From G032773895 sp965248935 (GTDB lineage Bacteria; Pseudomonadota; Gammaproteobacteria; Pseudomonadales; Cellvibrionaceae): a DNA stretch of 64,000 nucleotides. Position numbers and translations under genes: made by a program. Location: the NCBI GenBank assembly GCA_965248935.1, contig OZ252214.1, forward strand, positions 3,100,001 to 3,164,000, read 5' to 3'. Shown here piece after piece: positions 36,935 to 45,982 of the stretch (the first letter of the stretch is position 1; each line of letters starts with the position of its first letter). The notes beneath the pieces were generated by a model. That model was not told the DNA's origin. It ran no database searches and saw only the letters and a list, made by a program, of their open reading frames with translations.

Positions 36935-37246
36935 ATGTATAAGCTTGTCTTCTTTGTTCCAGAAACCGAATGTGAAAAAGTGAAATCTGCTGTATTGTCC
37001 ACTGGAGCAGGAAAAATTGGCCATTATGATCAGTGCAGTTGGCAGGTTTTAGGTGAAGGGCAGTTTAGACCTTTACAGGGGAGTAGCCCTAGTATTGGCG
37101 TTCACGGGGAAAAGGAGTTAGTCCGTGAGTATAGGGTGGAACTGGTATGCGAAGACAGGCTTATCGCAGATGCGGTTGCGGCACTAAAGCGGACTCATCC
37201 TTATGAAGAGCCCGCATATGACGTTACCAAGCTTGAGCCTTTTTAA
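36935..37246 (+). CDS. NIF3-related/YqfO-type small protein
   Basis: 103 aa. The pattern MYKLVFFVPETECEKVKSAVLSTGAGKIG...CSW, GSSPSIGVHGE and THPYEEPAYDV matches the CutA-like insert domain of NIF3/YqfO proteins occurring as a stand-alone protein. Probable trimeric ligand-binding role; substrate unknown. Confidence 0.8.
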   Translation: MYKLVFFVPETECEKVKSAVLSTGAGKIGHYDQCSWQVLGEGQFRPLQGSSPSIGVHGEKELVREYRVELVCEDRLIADAVAALKRTHPYEEPAYDVTKLEPF

Positions 37247-37274
37247 AATCTTAGTTCGCCGTTTGGGTAAGCGT

Positions 37275-37589
37275 TTAGGCGGTTACCGGGAAGGTTAAGA
37301 TTTGAGCGCTTTCGCTTCCTTCGCTAGTAGAGCCATTAAGCGCCGAGTTCAACCTGCCCACGGATTCGTGCATCATCTTCGAGATGGTAATGCAGCAACC
37401 CATGGAGGACTTGTGAATTTCTCTTTTGCAATCGATTTGAAATTGCAGCCCACGCAGCCTTTTTTGAAGGTTTTTAGGTGCGCTGTCGATAAGGTTGTTT
37501 ATCTCCCGCTGGCGTAGCTCTTCCAGTTTATCTGGATTTTGTTTTGCTATATCTATTAGTTTATCTATTTGAAGCCAATCATTTGACAT
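37275..37589 (-). CDS. DUF3135-family protein
   Basis: 104 aa. The pattern LEELRQREINNLIDSAPKNLQKRLRGLQFQID and KMMHESVGRLNSAL matches DUF3135. Small cytoplasmic helical protein with unknown function. Convergent with the NIF3-like gene. Confidence 0.7.
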   Translation of the reverse strand: MSNDWLQIDKLIDIAKQNPDKLEELRQREINNLIDSAPKNLQKRLRGLQFQIDCKREIHKSSMGCCITISKMMHESVGRLNSALNGSTSEGSESAQILTFPVTA

Positions 37590-37929
37590 AATCTTACATC
37601 CCCTCTGGGATACCTCGTATTTCCAGGGTAAACATGACCCTCAATTAAACCCGCTGTATAAAGCTACCTTGCCCCCCGGCTTGGCATATAGCGGGTATGG
37701 GTTATTTTTCTTGGATAAAAAACATACTATCAAAATAATTAATGGAATGTGAATGGGTTTGTTTATATGAAATTATTATATATAGAAATAACAAGGTGTT
37801 GTGAGCAAGTCTTCTCATAGTTCGTGAGGAGGAATAAGGAAAGTTAGCCTGGGGTTCTGTACCATATTCAACTGAGGTTTTTAGGGTTACTCTTGTGATA
37901 CCAACATTTGACATTGAGCGAAGGTTTTT
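37590..37929. other. gene-free stretch before the Nudix gene
   Basis: 340 bases. A short inverted pattern (CCGCTGTATAAAG...TATAGCGGG) lies near 37650-37695. Otherwise nothing was recognised. Confidence 0.35.
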
Positions 37930-38493
37930 ATGAGTAATTATGAAGGTCAGGCCGCTGTTTTATTGGTGCTATGCCACTCCCCAGAAGCCCTTGTCGGTGA
38001 ACACTTACTTTTAACAAAGCGCTCAGAACACCTGTCTTCTCATAGTGGAGAAGTCGCTTTTCCTGGGGGTATGTGGGATGCGGAGGATCAGTGCCTCCAA
38101 ACGACAGCATTAAGAGAGTCCTATGAAGAGGTGGGTTTAAAATCAAGCTTAGTTGAAATTGAAGGGCAGTTGCCGGTAAGCTTTACTCGGCATGGTACTA
38201 AGGTCACACCGTATTATGGTCGAGTCTATGAGCCACCCTCTCTGATGATAAACCCTAGCGAATTAGACGCATTGTTTTGGGTTCCCCTCAAGGTATTTCA
38301 AAAAGATCAGCGGGTGAAAACGACTATTTTCCATTTGGATGGACGTGAGTACTGGGCGCCGGTTTATGAGTTTGATAGTTATACTATCTGGGGGTTTACG
38401 GCCCGAGTGATTATCGAGTTTATGAACCAGCAGTACGATCTAAACCTAACAAGAGAACACTCTGTTCCTGAAGAATACTTTGCTAGTAATTGA
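37930..38493 (+). CDS. Nudix hydrolase, CoA pyrophosphatase-like (NudL type)
   Basis: 187 aa. The Nudix box begins at GGMWDAEDQCLQTTALRESY and continues EEVGL, and is preceded by SSHSGEVAFPGG, the NudL-type UPF0035 signature (LxxHxGxxxFPGG). CoA pyrophosphatases cleave CoA to 4'-phosphopantetheine and 3',5'-ADP. It has its own promoter region upstream and converges with the CorC-type gene. Confidence 0.88.
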   Translation: MSNYEGQAAVLLVLCHSPEALVGEHLLLTKRSEHLSSHSGEVAFPGGMWDAEDQCLQTTALRESYEEVGLKSSLVEIEGQLPVSFTRHGTKVTPYYGRVYEPPSLMINPSELDALFWVPLKVFQKDQRVKTTIFHLDGREYWAPVYEFDSYTIWGFTARVIIEFMNQQYDLNLTREHSVPEEYFASN

Positions 38494-38497
38494 TTTT

Positions 38498-39781
38498 TTA
38501 AGCGCTGGACATGCTCTTATCGAATACTTGTGCCGTTTCAATTCGAGTCCCCCCGATTTTATTAATTTCAAATCGGTAGTTAGCGATTTCAAAGCTAACA
38601 GGTGCGTCGGGAATATGCTCAAGGAACTCAACGATCAAGCCATTTAGGGTTTTAGGCCCGTCGGTGGGCAAATCCCACCCAAGAGAGCGGTTAATATCCC
38701 GGATGGAGGCACTAGCATCAATAAGGAAGCGGTTATTGGGTTGTTCAATAATTTCTTCGTGTTCCTCTTCAGCCGTATCTGTGGCGAAGTCTCCTACAAT
38801 CTCTTCCAGCAGATCGACCAATGTAGCAATGCCTTGAACCTCTCCATATTCGTCTACAACAATTGCAGTGCGCTGCTTTTCTTTTTGAAAATTGAGTAAT
38901 TGAGTTGGAAGTGTGGTGGACTCAGGTATGAAATAGGGCTCAGCTAGTTGTTCACGAATAGCCGAGTGGGAAATTGCTGTGCTGTCGTCTTGGAATAATC
39001 GAGCGACTTTGCGTAGATGAAGCACGCCTATAACGTTATTGATATCCCCTTCATATACCGGCAAGCGGGTATATTCGGTTGTGCGGATCATCTCCATAAT
39101 TTTCTGAATATCGTTTTCAAGGTCAATTCCCAGCACTTCGTTTCTAGGAATCATAATATCTTCAACAGTGGTTTTGCCTAAATCGAGAATATTAAGCAAC
39201 ATACCTTGGTGTTGGTCGGGGATTAAATCACCCGCCTCATCCACTACCGTTCTAAGTTCTTCTGGTTTTAGGTGATCCGTTAGCCTTGCCGTGGATGTAT
39301 CCAAGCCAAAAATCTTTGATATTCCGTTAGAAATAACATTGATAAACCAAACCACGGGGTATAGCACCAACAGCAGTGGGCGGAGTATGACACTTGCCGG
39401 AAAAGCCACCTTCTCGGGATAAATAGCCGCGATAGATTTTGGTGTTACCTCAGCAAAGATCAAAATAACTAAGGTTAAAACAAAAGGCAGCACGGCAACG
39501 GCTGCCCATTCTCCAAATAGCCTTGTTGTGATAACACCTGCAACAATAGTGGCAAAGATATTAACAAGGTTGTTGCCAATAAGAATAACGCCAATCAGGC
39601 GGTCTGGTCTTTTGAGTAGTAAGGAAGCTCGCTTTGCGCCTTTATTGCCTTTCTTGGTTAGGTGCCGTAATCGGTATCGATTAAGCGATAACATGCCGGT
39701 TTCTGAACTAGAAAAGAATGCGGAGCAAAAAATGAGTGTGACCAGAATCGCTATGAGTAGGTCAGTCGAAATGGCGTTCAA
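38498..39781 (-). CDS. CNNM/CorC-family transporter protein (YfjD-like)
   Basis: 427 aa: an N-terminal DUF21/CNNM membrane domain with four helices (LLIAILVTLIFCSAFFSSSETGML; GNNLVNIFATIVAGVI; LPFVLTLVILIFAEVTPKSIAA), a CBS pair (VEDIMIPRNEVLGIDL...EYTRLPVYEGD), and a C-terminal CorC/HlyC domain (TAIVVDEYGEVQGIATLVDLLEEIVGD). The family exports Mg2+ or related ions. Position next to ypjD-like and ffh matches the E. coli yfjD locus. Confidence 0.9.
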   Translation of the reverse strand: MNAISTDLLIAILVTLIFCSAFFSSSETGMLSLNRYRLRHLTKKGNKGAKRASLLLKRPDRLIGVILIGNNLVNIFATIVAGVITTRLFGEWAAVAVLPFVLTLVILIFAEVTPKSIAAIYPEKVAFPASVILRPLLLVLYPVVWFINVISNGISKIFGLDTSTARLTDHLKPEELRTVVDEAGDLIPDQHQGMLLNILDLGKTTVEDIMIPRNEVLGIDLENDIQKIMEMIRTTEYTRLPVYEGDINNVIGVLHLRKVARLFQDDSTAISHSAIREQLAEPYFIPESTTLPTQLLNFQKEKQRTAIVVDEYGEVQGIATLVDLLEEIVGDFATDTAEEEHEEIIEQPNNRFLIDASASIRDINRSLGWDLPTDGPKTLNGLIVEFLEHIPDAPVSFEIANYRFEINKIGGTRIETAQVFDKSMSSA

Positions 39782-39875
39782 GAATTGAACCCTATACCAA
39801 ATGTGATTAGGTATCTTGTACTAGATTTAAAAACGGTTCAAGACCCCTGACGCAGTTCAATGTAAATAGGTGGAT

Positions 39876-40676
39876 TTAGGTAGGGCTAGGTGCGCCAAGT
39901 ATGACTTCTAGCACTAATTTGCTCCCAAAATAGGCCAACATAAGTGCTGTGAAACCCACTAGTGTCCAGCGAATTGCCGCAGGCCCTCTCCATCCAGCTC
40001 TGTAGTGGCCTGCTAACAACACTGCATAGATTATCCAGGAGAGTATGGAGAAGACCGTCTTATGAGACAGGTGTTGAGCAAAAATGTTATCGATAAAGAT
40101 AGCGCCAGTAAGGATCGAAAAAGTGAGCAAAATTTCTCCGGCCCAAATTAATTCAAACAGCAGCTTCTCCATGGTTTGTAAGGGCGGAAGTAGACCAATA
40201 ACACCTCCTGGGTGCTTTTGTCGCAGGAGTTTAGTTTGGTATGCCAAAAACAGTGCCTGCAAACTGGCAATAGCGAGTAGGCTGTAGGCCAAAACGGAAA
40301 GCAATATATGGGCGAGCAGCTCGGGGGTGATATGGCTTGCCTGCTTTGTGGTTTCGTGAAAAAGCGTTTCAGTAATAACGGAAATGATAGACAGAGGCAG
40401 TAAGAAGAGAAACAAGCTATGGAGGGGCTTTCTAAGGGCGCTAATTAAAACAATGATATTGATGACCCAGAAAAACAACGAGAGAACCTTGGTAATACCC
40501 AGTTGATAAGCCTCTTGAGTCACGATAGCCTGATAAGTTACTATTCCATGGAAAACGACACCAATAGCAAGAATGATTAGGCTCTTGGGGCGTAAGCTGG
40601 TGCTGCGAGTTTGTACAAATCGCAGTATAAGTATCCAAGATACAGAGTAAAAGAAAATGGTCGCAACGCTAAGCAT
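39876..40676 (-). CDS. CcsA/YpjD-like cytochrome c assembly-family membrane protein
   Basis: 266 aa with about eight transmembrane helices. It includes the HISLA-like block ITPELLAHILLSVLAYSLLAIASLQALFL and the C-terminal KTVFSILSWIIYAVLLAGHYRAGWRGPAAIRW, typical of the CcmC/CcsA-type YpjD proteins encoded before ffh. Exact function unknown. Divergent from ffh. Confidence 0.85.
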   Translation of the reverse strand: MLSVATIFFYSVSWILILRFVQTRSTSLRPKSLIILAIGVVFHGIVTYQAIVTQEAYQLGITKVLSLFFWVINIIVLISALRKPLHSLFLFLLPLSIISVITETLFHETTKQASHITPELLAHILLSVLAYSLLAIASLQALFLAYQTKLLRQKHPGGVIGLLPPLQTMEKLLFELIWAGEILLTFSILTGAIFIDNIFAQHLSHKTVFSILSWIIYAVLLAGHYRAGWRGPAAIRWTLVGFTALMLAYFGSKLVLEVILGAPSPT

Positions 40677-40956
40677 AGAGCTCGTGGTCCGTGAAGTCGA
40701 TTGGTGTTGTTATTGTGGACGGCTAGAGTAGGCCCATACTGTTGGGTTTGGCAAGCCCTCTAGCGACTCTTGGTTTTGAGGCGAAAGCCATGCTGCGGGC
40801 CATTTTGTCTTCATTTTATGCCCCTATTTGCTTCTATCGTGCTAATAACCCTCTAATAAATAGTAACTCAATTTAGATTTTCATCCTTAATGGATTTATA
40901 CTTGCGTCCCTCTCATCTCTTGTCTGATGCTGGAGCGGAGATGTAAGTAGGGTGGT

Positions 40957-40965
40957 TGGTATAAT
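40957..40965 (+). promoter_or_regulatory. candidate extended -10 promoter for ffh
   Basis: TGGTATAAT is an extended -10 (TGnTATAAT) 40 bases before the ffh start. No good -35 is visible. Confidence 0.45.
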
Positions 40966-41004
40966 CTGACTTAAAAATACATAAGCATATAAGCATTAAA
41001 AGTT

Positions 41005-42399
41005 ATGTTTGAAAATTTATCCGATCGTCTATCGCGGTCTCTAAAAAAGATTAGTGGCAAATCTCGCCTGAATCACGAGAATATACAAGGGACGCTCAGA
41101 GAGGTTCGCAAAGCCTTACTGGAAGCGGATGTTGCCCTCCCTGTTGTTAAAGAATTCACTAATGTTGTTAGAAAAAGGGCTCAAGGCCAGGAAGTTGCTC
41201 GTTCGCTTAACCCCGGCCAGCAATTCCTGAAAATTGTACAAAGTGAACTTACCCAAATGATGGGTGAGGTAAATGAGCGGCTTGATTTGTCTGCCCAGCC
41301 TCCGGCTGTGGTTTTGATGGCCGGTTTGCAAGGTGCTGGTAAAACAACATCTGCGGCAAAACTAGCGCGTTTTCTGAAAGACCGTGAAAAGAAAAAAGTC
41401 ATGGTGGTGAGTGTTGATGTATATCGTCCCGCTGCAATCAAGCAATTGGAGACCTTGGCGGAAGAAATTGAAGTGGATTTTTTCCCTTCAGATGAAAAAC
41501 AAAAACCCCTTGATATTGCTAAAAATGCACTTAAACAAGCCAAAAAACAGCACATCGACGTACTTATTGTGGATACTGCTGGCCGTTTGCATGTAAACGA
41601 AGAGTTAATGGGAGAGATTCAAGACCTTCACGGAGCTATAAACCCCGTTGAAACTCTATTCGTGATTGATGCAATGATCGGTCAAGATGCAGTAAACACA
41701 GCAAAAGCCTTCAATGATGCCCTGCCACTGACGGGTGTTGTGCTAACAAAAGTAGATGGTGATGCCAGGGGTGGTGCAGCCCTATCTGTACGTCAAGTAA
41801 CAGGCAAGCCTATTAAATTTCTCGGTGCGGGTGAAAAGGTGGATGCCTTAGAGCCTTTCCACCCCGACCGAATTGCTTCGCGCATACTGGGTATGGGAGA
41901 TATTCTTTCCTTTATTGAGGAAGTTGAGCAGAAAGTTGATAAAGATAAAGCGGCTAAGCTCGCCGAGAAGGTTCAAAAAGGTAAGAGGTTTAACTTGGAA
42001 GACCTGAGGGAACAGTTCCAGCAGATGCAAAACATGGGGGGTATGACTTCCATGTTAGAAAAGTTACCGGGTATGGGAAATATAGCTCAGATGGCCGAGC
42101 AGGCGAATATGGGCAAGCAGTTCAAGCAGATGGATGCAATTATCTCTTCCATGACCATCGCAGAGCGTCGAAACCCTGACATTTTAAATGGCTCTCGCAA
42201 ACGTCGAATCACTTTAGGTTCTGGTACAAATATTCAAGACCTCAATCGCCTGCTCAAGCAGCATAAGCAAATGAGTAAGATGATGAAGAAAATGAAGGGC
42301 GATGGAATGCAGAAAATGATGCGCGGTTTGGGGGGGATGTTTCCAGGCGGCGGCCCAGGAATGGGAGGCGGCGGGCTACCCCCTGGATTTGGTCAATAA
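41005..42399 (+). CDS. ffh: signal recognition particle GTPase
   Basis: 464 aa. It has the N-domain, then the G-domain with GLQGAGKTTSAAKLA (P-loop), DVYRPAAIKQLETLA, DTAGRLH and TKVDGDARGG, and a methionine-rich M-domain (FQQMQNMGGM..., glycine-rich end). It binds 4.5S RNA and signal sequences for co-translational membrane targeting. Single copy in the standard position ahead of rpsP. Confidence 0.97.
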   Translation: MFENLSDRLSRSLKKISGKSRLNHENIQGTLREVRKALLEADVALPVVKEFTNVVRKRAQGQEVARSLNPGQQFLKIVQSELTQMMGEVNERLDLSAQPPAVVLMAGLQGAGKTTSAAKLARFLKDREKKKVMVVSVDVYRPAAIKQLETLAEEIEVDFFPSDEKQKPLDIAKNALKQAKKQHIDVLIVDTAGRLHVNEELMGEIQDLHGAINPVETLFVIDAMIGQDAVNTAKAFNDALPLTGVVLTKVDGDARGGAALSVRQVTGKPIKFLGAGEKVDALEPFHPDRIASRILGMGDILSFIEEVEQKVDKDKAAKLAEKVQKGKRFNLEDLREQFQQMQNMGGMTSMLEKLPGMGNIAQMAEQANMGKQFKQMDAIISSMTIAERRNPDILNGSRKRRITLGSGTNIQDLNRLLKQHKQMSKMMKKMKGDGMQKMMRGLGGMFPGGGPGMGGGGLPPGFGQ

Positions 42400-42675
42400 A
42401 ACGCTATACAAGCTATCCCCATTACTTTAAAATACGCCGCCTTTCGCAGGTGGCTTGATTCCTATGCGGGCAAATTGAGATTGTTCGCAGGTAACGGCTC
42501 TAGAATTGGCGCTCTTTTTATTTCCATAGATTTCCATAAGTAGCAATATTCATGGTTGGAAGTAGGGGCGGTTTGAAGGCAAGTACGGCTCGTTTATCTT
42601 ACTTAGTAGATACAGTAGATAAATATATTGAGATACTTGTAGACACAGAATTTAAAAAAACAGGGTAACACTTAG

Positions 42676-42918
42676 ATGGTAAGCATTCGATTAGCTCGCG
42701 GCGGTTCTAAAAAGCGTCCATTTTACCACTTGACAGTAACTGACAGTCGCAACTCTCGTGATGGTCGTTATATTGAGCGCATAGGTTTTTATAACCCTGT
42801 TGCCCGTGGTCAAGAAGAAGCATTGCGTGTCGATAATGGGCGCGTTGAATACTGGGTAAGTCAAGGCGCACAACTTTCAGAGCGCGTAGCTAAAATCTTG
42901 AAGGATGCTGCTGCCTAA
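42676..42918 (+). CDS. rpsP: 30S ribosomal protein S16
   Basis: 80 aa; MVSIRLARGGSKKRPFYHLTVTDSRN is canonical. First gene of the rpsP-rimM-trmD-rplS operon. AGGGTAAC lies before the ATG. Confidence 0.97.
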   Translation: MVSIRLARGGSKKRPFYHLTVTDSRNSRDGRYIERIGFYNPVARGQEEALRVDNGRVEYWVSQGAQLSERVAKILKDAAA

Positions 42919-42950
42919 TTCGGAATTCCGAAGGCAGAGCATAAACGCCA

Positions 42951-43520
42951 GTGACCTCAAAACGTTCAAGCCTCCAAACGGTTGGGCGCATCACTGGCGT
43001 TTTTGGTATTAAGGGCTGGGTAAAAGTTAAGTCTTATACGGAGCCTGAAACCAATATTGTTGAGTATTCTCCTTGGCGGCTTAAGACTCGCCATGGAATA
43101 AAAGAAGTTAAGATCACTGATCACCAATTTCGCCCCCAGGGCTTGGTGGTGCATATTGACAATGTCGATGATCGAGACTTGGCTGCTACCTACAGAAATG
43201 TAGATATAGTCGTCGACAGAAGTATCTTTGACTCATTGAGTGACGGTGAATACTACTGGCACCAACTGATTGGTTTGAAGGTTATTACGTTCTTTGAAGG
43301 AATGGAAAATGACCTTGGAACAATTGACCTTGAAGTAGTTGACCTTGGAATAGTAAAGTCTCTTATGGAGACAGGTGCTAATGACGTATTAGTCGTGTCT
43401 CCAACAGATACAAGCTTGGATGATAGAGAAAGGCTAATCCCCTATGTGCCAGGTAGGTTTGTCCAGTCAGTTGATTTGGAAAAAAACACCGTCAAAGTTG
43501 ACTGGGACCCAGAGTTTTGA
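42951..43520 (+). CDS. rimM: ribosome maturation factor RimM
   Basis: 189 aa from GTG 42951. VGRITGVFGIKGWVKVKSYTEP starts the N-domain; the PRC-barrel has EYYWHQLIGLKV...GIVKSLMETGANDVLVV and ERLIPYVPG. The barrel contains an extra stretch (NDLGTIDLEVVDLGIVK) made by a short in-frame repeat of GACCTTGGAA, lengthening it by about ten residues over the usual form. RimM assists 30S head maturation with S19. Confidence 0.95.
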   Translation: MTSKRSSLQTVGRITGVFGIKGWVKVKSYTEPETNIVEYSPWRLKTRHGIKEVKITDHQFRPQGLVVHIDNVDDRDLAATYRNVDIVVDRSIFDSLSDGEYYWHQLIGLKVITFFEGMENDLGTIDLEVVDLGIVKSLMETGANDVLVVSPTDTSLDDRERLIPYVPGRFVQSVDLEKNTVKVDWDPEF

Positions 43521-44311
43521 ACTCTGAGTTAGCGTCGGAGAAAAGTGCTAAACAGGTAGCGGTTATTACCCTGTTTCCAGAAATGTTTAGCGCGATAACC
43601 GAAAGCGGAATTACTCGACGAGCAGTCGAAAACGGGTTAATTGAGCTTCAGTTCTATAATCCGAGGAACTATACAGAAGATAAACACCAAACAGTAGACG
43701 ATAGGCCATATGGCGGCGGTCCTGGAATGGTGATGAGGGTAGAGCCTCTAGCAAAAGCATTGAGCCATGCGCGTGAAGGAATAAAAGCGAAGGGCGACAA
43801 CTTGCCCAAAGTGATTTATTTATCGCCACAGGGTAAAACCCTGAATCAGCAAGGCGTTGAGTATTTGCATGGGCGGCAAAGTTTAATTTTAATTGCAGGG
43901 CGTTACGAAGGAATTGATGAACGCTTTATTGACGCATTTGTTGATGAAGAATGGTCCATAGGGGACTACGTTCTGAGTGGAGGAGAGCTTCCAGCTATGG
44001 TTATACTGGATGCGATTATTCGCAGAATTCCAGGTGCGCTGGGAGATTCCCAGTCTGCGTTAGAGGACTCTTTTGAGCAAGGTCTCTTAGACTGTCCTCA
44101 TTATACCCGGCCTGAAGAACTATCTAGTGAGTTCGGAGGAGGGAAAGTTCCGGGTGTACTTATCTCGGGTGACCATGGTCGAATTCGACAGTGGCGAGAG
44201 AAGCAATCTCTAAGCCGAACTTTTTTGCGTAGACCCGAACTGCTGGAATGTAAAGAATTGAGCGAAGCCCAGCTTGCTTTTTTAGATAAATATAAAAAAG
44301 AGCAAGGTTGA
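43517..44311 (+). CDS. trmD: tRNA (guanine-N1-)-methyltransferase
   Basis: 264 aa from TTG 43517, overlapping the rimM stop (TTGA); the family start VAVITLFPEMFSAITE lies 14 residues in. The SPOUT knot elements are RPYGGGPGMVMR, LIAGRYEGIDERFID and IGDYVLSGGELPAM. It methylates G37 of tRNAs to prevent frameshifting. Confidence 0.96.
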   Translation: MNSELASEKSAKQVAVITLFPEMFSAITESGITRRAVENGLIELQFYNPRNYTEDKHQTVDDRPYGGGPGMVMRVEPLAKALSHAREGIKAKGDNLPKVIYLSPQGKTLNQQGVEYLHGRQSLILIAGRYEGIDERFIDAFVDEEWSIGDYVLSGGELPAMVILDAIIRRIPGALGDSQSALEDSFEQGLLDCPHYTRPEELSSEFGGGKVPGVLISGDHGRIRQWREKQSLSRTFLRRPELLECKELSEAQLAFLDKYKKEQG

Positions 44312-44426
44312 GTTTTTTTGAGGTTAGGCTGTGTTACACAGCTTAATAAACCATTTTTAAGATTAAGTCGAAAGACGAAATTATTTTAGCCGTGAGGCTA
44401 ATGAGTGTTTAATTAGGAGCCAAACA

Positions 44427-44783
44427 ATGAGTTCTCGTAATAAAATAATCCAAGAACTGGACAATGAACAGCTAAAATCAGACGTTCCTGAGTTTGGCTC
44501 AGGCGACACAGTTGTTGTTCAGGTTAAAGTAAAAGAAGGTAACCGCGAGCGTCTTCAGGCGTATGAAGGTGTGGTTATTGCCCGACGTAGCCGTGGTATC
44601 AACTCTGCGTTTACAGTGCGTAAAATATCACACGGTATTGGTGTTGAGCGTACTTTTCAATTGCACAGCAAGCTAATTGACAGTATCTCGGTTAAGCGTC
44701 GTGGTGATGTTCGTCAAGCGAAGCTTTACTACTTGCGTGAATTAACAGGTAAAGCTGCACGTATTAAAGAAAAGCTTAACTAA
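44427..44783 (+). CDS. rplS: 50S ribosomal protein L19
   Basis: 118 aa. FGSGDTVVVQVKVKEGNRERLQAYEG, ARRSRGINSAFTVRKISHGIGVERTF and KLYYLRELTGKAARIKEKL are canonical. Last gene of the operon; AGGAGC lies before the ATG. The integron begins about 340 bases downstream. Confidence 0.97.
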   Translation: MSSRNKIIQELDNEQLKSDVPEFGSGDTVVVQVKVKEGNRERLQAYEGVVIARRSRGINSAFTVRKISHGIGVERTFQLHSKLIDSISVKRRGDVRQAKLYYLRELTGKAARIKEKLN

Positions 44784-45126
44784 GCTGTTTCTTTTTGAAA
44801 ATATTAGAAAGCTGGCCATATGCCACTGCTGGATAGATAGCTCTCCAACTATTTAATAAAACGAGCCCCTAGTAAAAACAAAGGGGCTTAGCGTCGAAGT
44901 TAGGTTCTTATCTAGCGGCTTAGTCGTTTTAACTTAGTGGCATACTCAGTTTTCAAAATAGCCCTGTTCTGGTAAAAAAGAGCTTTTGTTGAGTAATAAG
45001 GCTTATCTTCTTCCGCAAAAAACGAATCCCCCAATTCTAAAAACCTGTACTTTCACTTATAGATACCTATTGCCATATCGTGATAAATACTGAATGACGG
45101 ATGTTTTTAACGTTAAGGCTGTAGCT
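44784..45126. other. gene-free stretch between rplS and the first attI copy
   Basis: About 340 bases holding the rplS terminator hairpin and otherwise nothing recognised. I looked for an integrase remnant that would belong to the adjacent attI copy and found none. Confidence 0.5.
44864..44888 (+). terminator. hairpin after rplS
   Basis: AGCCCCT / AGGGGCT around an 11-base A-rich loop, 80 bases after the stop. There is no strong T-run. Confidence 0.55.
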
Positions 45127-45310
45127 CCCATATTATTAATGGATATTTGAGTCGTATTTGGGATAATAAAACAGCAAAGTGGACAGTCGAGATAATCGCC
45201 AAATCTAGAGAAAAGGAGTTTAACTTATTGAAAAATATACCTTTTTACCTCAATCCCGAGTTGTCTGATAGAGTATGTTATTGGACAAACTATCGTTTAT
45301 CCTACTGTTA
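45127..45310 (+). other. attI copy A with candidate cassette promoter
   Basis: 184 bases matching 50870-51053 at about nine of ten positions (16 mismatches counted by eye). Similarity ends exactly at GTTA (45307-45310), after which the sequences are unrelated, as expected for two attI sites with different cassettes inserted at G/TT. A weak promoter pair TGGATA (45140) / GATAAT (45162) with 16-base spacing points into the cassettes. A short frame with AAAAGGAG and TTG near 45229 crosses the site. No integrase gene is attached to this copy. Confidence 0.75.
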
Positions 45311-45364
45311 TGCAAAAAGTGCCCGTTGCGTAACAGTATCTTAACAGGGCAAAAGGAAGAAAAT

Positions 45365-45874
45365 ATGAAAATGAAATATCTAGCTGCATCTATGTTAGCT
45401 GTATCAACAACACTTTCTCATGCCGGAGGCTATATTGGTGCTTCCGTTGGACAAACTAATATTGATTTTGATGGATTTGATGACGGTACCTCGATGGCAA
45501 TCGTAGGTGGCTATAAAATCAACAAGAACTTTGCAGTTGAAGGATCGTATATTAACTTGGGTGACTTTGAGTATGATATACCTCCAGTTTTGACGCTTGA
45601 AGCTGACGGCTTTAACTTCGCAGCAGTAGGTATTATTCCTGTTAATGAAAAGGTAAACGTCTTTGCTAAAGCAGGTATGTTTATGTGGGACGTTACTCTT
45701 GAAGCAGCAGGCAATGGTGAAATTGGTAGCAATGATGGCACTGATTTTAGTTTTGGTTTTGGTGCTTCTGTAAACTTGACAGATCAATTTGGCCTAGTTC
45801 TGGAATATCAAAAATTTGATCTAGATGATCAGGATGTATCAAATATTTCTTTTGGTGCAAGATTAAACTTTTAA
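45365..45874 (+). CDS. OmpA/OmpW-like outer-membrane beta-barrel protein (cassette)
   Basis: 169 aa from ATG 45365 with AAAGGAAG upstream. The signal peptide MKMKYLAASMLAVSTTLSHA is followed by a small beta-barrel: alternating strands (GGYIGASVGQTNIDFDGFDD, MAIVGGYKINKNFAVEGSYI, FGLVLEYQKFDLDD) and C-terminal Phe (ISFGARLNF), the barrel-assembly signature. It is the first cassette after attI copy A; its stop is followed by a textbook attC. Function beyond surface location unknown. Confidence 0.8.
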   Translation: MKMKYLAASMLAVSTTLSHAGGYIGASVGQTNIDFDGFDDGTSMAIVGGYKINKNFAVEGSYINLGDFEYDIPPVLTLEADGFNFAAVGIIPVNEKVNVFAKAGMFMWDVTLEAAGNGEIGSNDGTDFSFGFGASVNLTDQFGLVLEYQKFDLDDQDVSNISFGARLNF

Positions 45875-45883
45875 TTCAATCTT

Positions 45884-45952
45884 GCATAACAAATGCGTAC
45901 ACGGGATGTCAAAAAGTTGCACTTTTTGTCACCCGTGACGCAGGCGTTATCT
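45884..45952 (+). repeat. attC site of the OMP cassette
   Basis: R'' GCATAAC and R' GTTATCT bound an imperfect palindrome (ACGGGATGTCAAAAAG / CTTTTTGTCACCCGT), 69 bases. It is the cleanest attC in the window. Confidence 0.85.
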
Positions 45953-45982
45953 TTTTCCATCAATTAACATAGGAGGTTCTAA

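Noticed and set aside
44784..45126. Possible integrase remnant before attI copy A
   Set aside because: No frame or motif of a tyrosine recombinase could be found on either strand.
45147..45344. 65-codon open frame over attI copy A
   Set aside because: Most of it is the attI/promoter repeat; only the TTG-started short frame near the core has a ribosome site, and it is discussed as a finding rather than a gene.
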